Part shown: positions 60,850-64,000 of the stretch, piece by piece | Position numbering within the stretch: the stretch's first letter is position 1 | How the letters are laid out: each line of letters begins with the position of its first letter | DNA from: Mesorhizobium kowhaii | GTDB taxonomy: Bacteria > Pseudomonadota > Alphaproteobacteria > Rhizobiales > Rhizobiaceae | Reading direction: 5' to 3' | NCBI RefSeq assembly: GCF_003253745.1 | Contig: NZ_MZXV01000013.1 | Location: forward strand, 310,001 to 374,000 | Length of the DNA stretch: 64,000 bases | Translations under genes and position numbers: made by a program | Notes under the pieces: model-generated | The model's database searches: none | What the model saw: only the letters and a program-made list of their open reading frames with translations | Told to the model about the DNA's origin: nothing

Positions 60850-61419
60850 TCAAAACCCGAAGGAAACCTGCGCCGGCGGCGGCGGGCCGACGCGCACGCC
60901 TTCCATGGCCAGCATCTTCTCCTTGGTGTTCGAGCCGCCGGGCGCCGAGAAGCCGCCGATCTTGCCGCCGGCGGCAAGAATGCGATGGCAAGGGATGACC
61001 AGCGGCACCGGATTGGCGCCAAGGGCAGCACCGGTTTCGCGCGGCAGGCCACTATGACCGGCGCGTTTGGCCAACTCGCCATAGGTGGTGGTTTCGCCAT
61101 AGCCGAGCTTTCGCGCCGCGTCATAGATGGCAAGGCGGAAGTCGTCGACGCCGTCGAGATCGACAGGTACGCCAGTGAAGTCGATGTCCTCGCCGGCCGC
61201 ATAGGCCTTGATCGACGCGATCAGGTCGACGACCCATGGCGGCTCGGCGGTGGACGCGGAAACGCCGCCATGGCGCAGCCGCCGCCGCTCCACCGCTTCG
61301 CGGCTGCGTTCGGGCAGGCAGAGCCGGATCAGGCCCTTTTCGCTCCAGGCGATGCCCATGAAGCCGATCACTGTTTCTAACACTGCGTGGCCGGCCGTGA
61401 TCGAAGATGTCGTTTCCAT
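60850..61419 (-). CDS. ogt: methylated-DNA--[protein]-cysteine S-methyltransferase
   Basis: ATG 61419, behind GGAACGC, gives 189 residues. The methyltransferase active site VIPCHRILAAGG has the acceptor Cys in PCHR, preceded by YGETTTYGELAKRAGHSG (the HTH-like DNA-binding part with the Tyr) and LGANPVPLVIPCH. An N-terminal domain of about 90 residues completes the usual Ogt/AdaB shape. It repairs O6-methylguanine by transferring the methyl group to itself. An open frame upstream of 61419 is not protein-like. Confidence 0.94.
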   Translation of the reverse strand: METTSSITAGHAVLETVIGFMGIAWSEKGLIRLCLPERSREAVERRRLRHGGVSASTAEPPWVVDLIASIKAYAAGEDIDFTGVPVDLDGVDDFRLAIYDAARKLGYGETTTYGELAKRAGHSGLPRETGAALGANPVPLVIPCHRILAAGGKIGGFSAPGGSNTKEKMLAMEGVRVGPPPPAQVSFGF

Positions 61420-61600
61420 GATGCGTTCCTTTCCGCAAAGTGGCGAAAACCGGGATTCGTCCCGGTACATATCCAGAACAATATGGCATCCCGGCCAGAG
61501 TCTCGCCACCCGAAAACCACCTGATGGCCCCGATTGCCGGTCGTGAATCGCTGGTGTAAGGAATTTCTTAATAACCCGACAAATCGGACCCGAGCGCGGC

Positions 61601-62530
61601 TTGCCAGCAAAACACACTCTTATCGCGATCGGCGTGATCCTGGCCGCCGCCGGCATGACCGGTTGTACGTCGACCTCGCAGATGAAATCCGCGCCTGCTC
61701 TGACCGAAACAGCGACTGCCGCCGGCGCTGACGCCGGTTTCACCATACCGTTGCCGGAGACGGTTTCGGTGCTGCCGGAATCATCGGGGATCGCGCCCGT
61801 TCAGACCGCTGAATTGACGCCCGGCCCGGCCACGCCGGCACTCGATCCCGCCGTCCAGCCGGCTGCAGCGACCGCAGCCTTTGCCGGATCGACACCGGCG
61901 GCGCCGGCAGTACCCGCCATCATGACCGCCAATGCCTGGCAAGCGCCGCCGCCGGCGACTGCAAGTGAGCCTGTCAAGACGGCCGAGACCTATACGACCG
62001 CCGGGCTCGTGATGCCGGCGACTGCCAAGGGCGACCGGAAAGTCGTGCCTGATGTGCAGCAGGTCGCCTATGTCGTGCCGCAGAATCCGGCTGCCCTCGT
62101 CCAGTTCCCGATGGCACCCGTGGAAGAAGAGCACGCAACTGGCGTGCGCGGTGACGTCGAGCGGCTGATCGAGAAATATGCCGCCCTCTACCAGGTGCCG
62201 GTGGATCTGGTGCGCCATGTCGTCAACCGCGAGAGCACCTTCAACCCGAAAGCCTACAACAATGGCCATTGGGGGCTGATGCAGATCAAGCACGCGACGG
62301 CGCGCGGCATGGGCTATGACGGACCGGCCAAGGGCCTGTTCGACGCCGAGACCAATTTGAAATACGCGGTCAAATATCTGCGTGGCGCCTGGCTGGTGGC
62401 TGGCGGCAACGCCAAGCGGGCCGACTGGCTCTACCAGACCGGCTACTATTTCGACGCCAAGCGCAAGGGCCTGCTCGAGGCGACCGGGCTTGGCCGCGAC
62501 CGCCAGCGCCGCCTGCAGCCCGACGCCTGA
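61601..62530 (+). CDS. lytic transglycosylase lipoprotein (SLT domain)
   Basis: 309 residues. The N-terminus (TTG 61601, no strong ribosome-binding site) has a lipobox, LAAAGMTGC, with the lipidated Cys at about residue 22. A Pro/Ala/Thr-rich linker runs to about residue 180. The SLT domain (about 183-300) shows the catalytic Glu region VVNRESTFNPKAYNNGHWGL, then MQIKHATARGMGYDG and AVKYLRGAWLVAGGN. It would cleave peptidoglycan glycan strands, anchored in the envelope. It is followed by an acetyltransferase gene five bases later. Confidence 0.86.
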   Translation: MPAKHTLIAIGVILAAAGMTGCTSTSQMKSAPALTETATAAGADAGFTIPLPETVSVLPESSGIAPVQTAELTPGPATPALDPAVQPAAATAAFAGSTPAAPAVPAIMTANAWQAPPPATASEPVKTAETYTTAGLVMPATAKGDRKVVPDVQQVAYVVPQNPAALVQFPMAPVEEEHATGVRGDVERLIEKYAALYQVPVDLVRHVVNRESTFNPKAYNNGHWGLMQIKHATARGMGYDGPAKGLFDAETNLKYAVKYLRGAWLVAGGNAKRADWLYQTGYYFDAKRKGLLEATGLGRDRQRRLQPDA

Positions 62531-62535
62531 GCGCG

Positions 62536-63024
62536 ATGCCCGAACCGCGCCCGCCGGCTCTGAACGATATCCGGCTGCGCAAGATCCTCGACGAGACGCT
62601 GGTTCCTGCGCACTGGCCGGAGGGCTTTGTCATGCGCTGCTTCGAGCCCGCTGACGCAGCGCCCCTGCATGCGCTTTTGACCGAAGTGTTCGACGACGGC
62701 GCCGATGGCCCGTTCGAGGATTGGTGGGAGCGTATATCAGGCGATCCTGAATTCGACCCGGCGCTGTGTTTTTTGGTCATCGATGCCAAGGGGCGGCTGG
62801 CGGCGGCCGCACTTTGCTGGACCTCGGCCTTCGTCAAGGACCTCGCCGTCCATCCCGAGGCGCGCGGCAAGGGCATTGCCGAGGCGCTGATGTGGCACGC
62901 CTTCAGCACCTTTCGCGATCGCGGCGCTGATTATGTCGACCTCAAGACCAACACGGTCGAGAATGCCGCCGCCGTCCGGCTCTACGAGCGGCTGGGGATG
63001 AAGCCTGTCGCCTGGGAAGGCTAA
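62536..63024 (+). CDS. GNAT-family N-acetyltransferase
   Basis: 162 residues. The GNAT motif A is VKDLAVHPEARGKGIAEALM (acetyl-CoA pyrophosphate loop in R-G-K-G-I-A), with FLVIDAKGRLAAAALCWTSA before it and VENAAAVRLYERLGMKPVAW after, the latter the usual motif B. The acceptor substrate is unknown. It starts 5 bp after the transglycosylase stop and is probably cotranscribed with it, though no functional link is evident. It ends in a family C repeat. Confidence 0.86.
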   Translation: MPEPRPPALNDIRLRKILDETLVPAHWPEGFVMRCFEPADAAPLHALLTEVFDDGADGPFEDWWERISGDPEFDPALCFLVIDAKGRLAAAALCWTSAFVKDLAVHPEARGKGIAEALMWHAFSTFRDRGADYVDLKTNTVENAAAVRLYERLGMKPVAWEG

Positions 63025-63025
63025 G

Positions 63026-63206
63026 GCTGCGTTGATATTCAGGTGATGCCGGCCTGTAAGCGTCGATTCCCTGTGCTTCTGGTGCTCACGTACTTCAAGG
63101 ACGCTCCGCTCCGGTTCTCGGAAACCACCGCTTCGGCTCGGCCTGACCTGAATCTCAACACACCTAATGCATGTCGCCCAAAAGTGGCCCCGGTTTTGGG
63201 AACCCA
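63026..63206. repeat. family C element (copy 2) followed by inverted family A half (copy 4)
   Basis: 63026-63165 repeats the element at 58126-58268 in the same orientation, including GTTGATATTCAGGTGATGCC, GTGCTCACGTAC and GCCTGACCTGAATCTCAACA. 63169-63206 carries GCATGTCGCCCAAAA and CCGGTTTTGGGAA, the reverse of the family A unit. The pair lies between the acetyltransferase and the sugar-binding protein gene. Confidence 0.78.
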
Positions 63207-63301
63207 AAGCGTTCCTCCGCATTCAATGCAGGGTGGGGTCTGACAATCTGCCGGCGCGTGGGAGGTCTTCCGTTGCCAGCTGCAAAGGGAGATCCATCAC
63301 C

Positions 63302-64000
63302 ATGAAGCTTTTTCACGCATTCCTGGCGCTTGCGGTTGCCGCCATGCTGGCTGGCACGCAGGCGCGGGCCGCCGACCTGTCGATCGTGTCGGGGGACACC
63401 GGCAACGGCATCAAGGTGCTTCGCGAGATACTCGACCGCTACGAGAAGCAGAGCGGCAACAAGGTCACCATCGTCGTCATGCCACCGTCGACGACGGACC
63501 AGTTCGGCCAGTACAGGCTGTGGCTTGCCGCCGGCAATAGCGACATCGACGTCTACCAGACCGATGTCATATGGGCGCCGCAGCTTGCCAGCCAACTCGT
63601 CGACCTGACCGCCGCAACCAAGGATGTCGTCGGCGCCCATTTCCCGTCGATCATCCAGTCGCAGACCGTCAACGGCAAGCTCGTCGCCTTGCCGATCTTC
63701 ACCGATGCGCCGGCGCTCTATTACCGCAAGGATCTTCTCGACAAATACGGCGCCAAGGTGCCGGCCACATGGAAGGAACTGGCCGACACCGCCAAGCTGG
63801 TGATGGACAAGGAGCGTGCAGCGGGCAACAAGGATATCTGGGGCTTCGTCTTTCAGGGCAACGCCTATGAGGGGCTGACCTGCGACGCGCTCGAATGGGT
63901 GGTGTCGAATGGCGGCGGCCAGATCATCGAGCCGGACGGCACCATCTCCATCAACAACCCGCAAGCGGCTGCCGCGCTCGACATGGCCAAGGGATGGGTT
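63302..64000 (+). CDS. ABC transporter sugar-binding protein (SBP_bac_1), 3' end cut by window
   Basis: The frame is open for 233 codons to the window edge. A Sec signal (MKLFHAFLALAVAAMLAGTQ, cleaved near ARA-AD) precedes a family 1 solute-binding fold: LREILDRYEKQSGNKVTIVV, DVYQTDVIWAPQLASQLVDL, NGKLVALPIFTDAPALYYRK and KVPATWKELADTAKLVMD. These match trehalose/maltose-type binding proteins (ThuE/MalE group), but the exact sugar cannot be set from half a protein. Transporter genes probably lie downstream, out of view. GGGAG precedes the ATG. Confidence 0.85.
   Translation, partial: MKLFHAFLALAVAAMLAGTQARAADLSIVSGDTGNGIKVLREILDRYEKQSGNKVTIVVMPPSTTDQFGQYRLWLAAGNSDIDVYQTDVIWAPQLASQLVDLTAATKDVVGAHFPSIIQSQTVNGKLVALPIFTDAPALYYRKDLLDKYGAKVPATWKELADTAKLVMDKERAAGNKDIWGFVFQGNAYEGLTCDALEWVVSNGGGQIIEPDGTISINNPQAAAALDMAKGWV

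Overview
The window is GC-rich, densely coding chromosomal DNA of an alphaproteobacterium, most likely Mesorhizobium or a close Phyllobacteriaceae relative. The evidence is the Rhizobiales-type lrp / trxB / lsrB(vtlR) block with an AbcR-type small RNA beside it, a complete ADP-heptose and inner-core LPS gene set, paired extensin-like proteins, Tlde1/DUF2778, DUF1344, DUF2314 and DUF3775 proteins, and several families of short palindromic intergenic repeats of the kind scattered through Mesorhizobium chromosomes. I saw no tRNA, rRNA, CRISPR array, transposase, prophage or symbiosis gene. It reads as core chromosome with a few accessory pieces.

Layout. 1-10.4 kb: an envelope-facing group. It holds a truncated Tlde1-domain protein, a Tat-exported isoaspartate methyltransferase with a frameshift, a large membrane spermidine-synthase-like protein, a Tat-exported hydrolase, an EF-hand exported protein, a CapA-family protein, and DUF3137 and DUF2314 proteins. 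10.8-18.6 kb: DUF1344, a Tat-signal FAD oxidoreductase, several exported or membrane proteins of unknown role, and a lipid kinase. 18.7-22.5 kb: a three-gene, translationally coupled oxidation operon (GMC oxidoreductase, enolase-superfamily protein, beta-hydroxyacid dehydrogenase). 22.6-29.7 kb: purC, an acyl-CoA thioesterase, and three divergent regulator/enzyme pairs (HxlR with an FMN reductase, HxlR with a quinone oxidoreductase, AraC with a BBE-type flavoprotein). 29.8-33 kb: an unusual set of a cytoplasmic AmiC-like binding protein, a small dimeric alpha/beta-barrel protein and an HD-GYP/LuxR-HTH fusion regulator. 33-40.2 kb: a CBS/CorC membrane protein, LssY_C protein, ChaC, two extensin-like proteins, DUF3775, a TPR protein and greA, which has a terminator-bearing leader. 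40.4-47.9 kb: LPS heptose genes in two blocks, hldD-waaF-waaC on the minus strand and hldE-gmhA-gmhB on the plus strand, plus lysE and a glycosyltransferase. 48-52 kb: lrp, trxB, lsrB, an ICMT-like gene, and an intergenic region with one convincing AbcR-type sRNA and one weaker sRNA candidate. 52-64 kb: an EF-G-like GTPase, a cupin, an aspartate aminotransferase, a tandem EAL pair, a GST, a broken toxin-antitoxin locus, cspA, ogt, a lipoprotein transglycosylase, a GNAT acetyltransferase and a truncated sugar ABC binding protein.

Three genes (the isoaspartate methyltransferase, the RelE/ParE-like toxin and a small exported protein at 60.35 kb) each need exactly one inserted or deleted base to restore a full family-like protein. 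Either the assembly carries small indel errors or these genes are decaying. Reads would settle this.

The observations most worth following are the AbcR/LsrB locus with a LysR-type dyad just upstream of the sRNA promoter, the intrinsic terminator between the greA promoter region and its start codon, the HD-GYP-LuxR / AmiC-like cluster with related dyads in its upstream regions, and the GMC/enolase/beta-hydroxyacid dehydrogenase operon whose enolase-superfamily member appears to lack the first metal-ligand aspartate.
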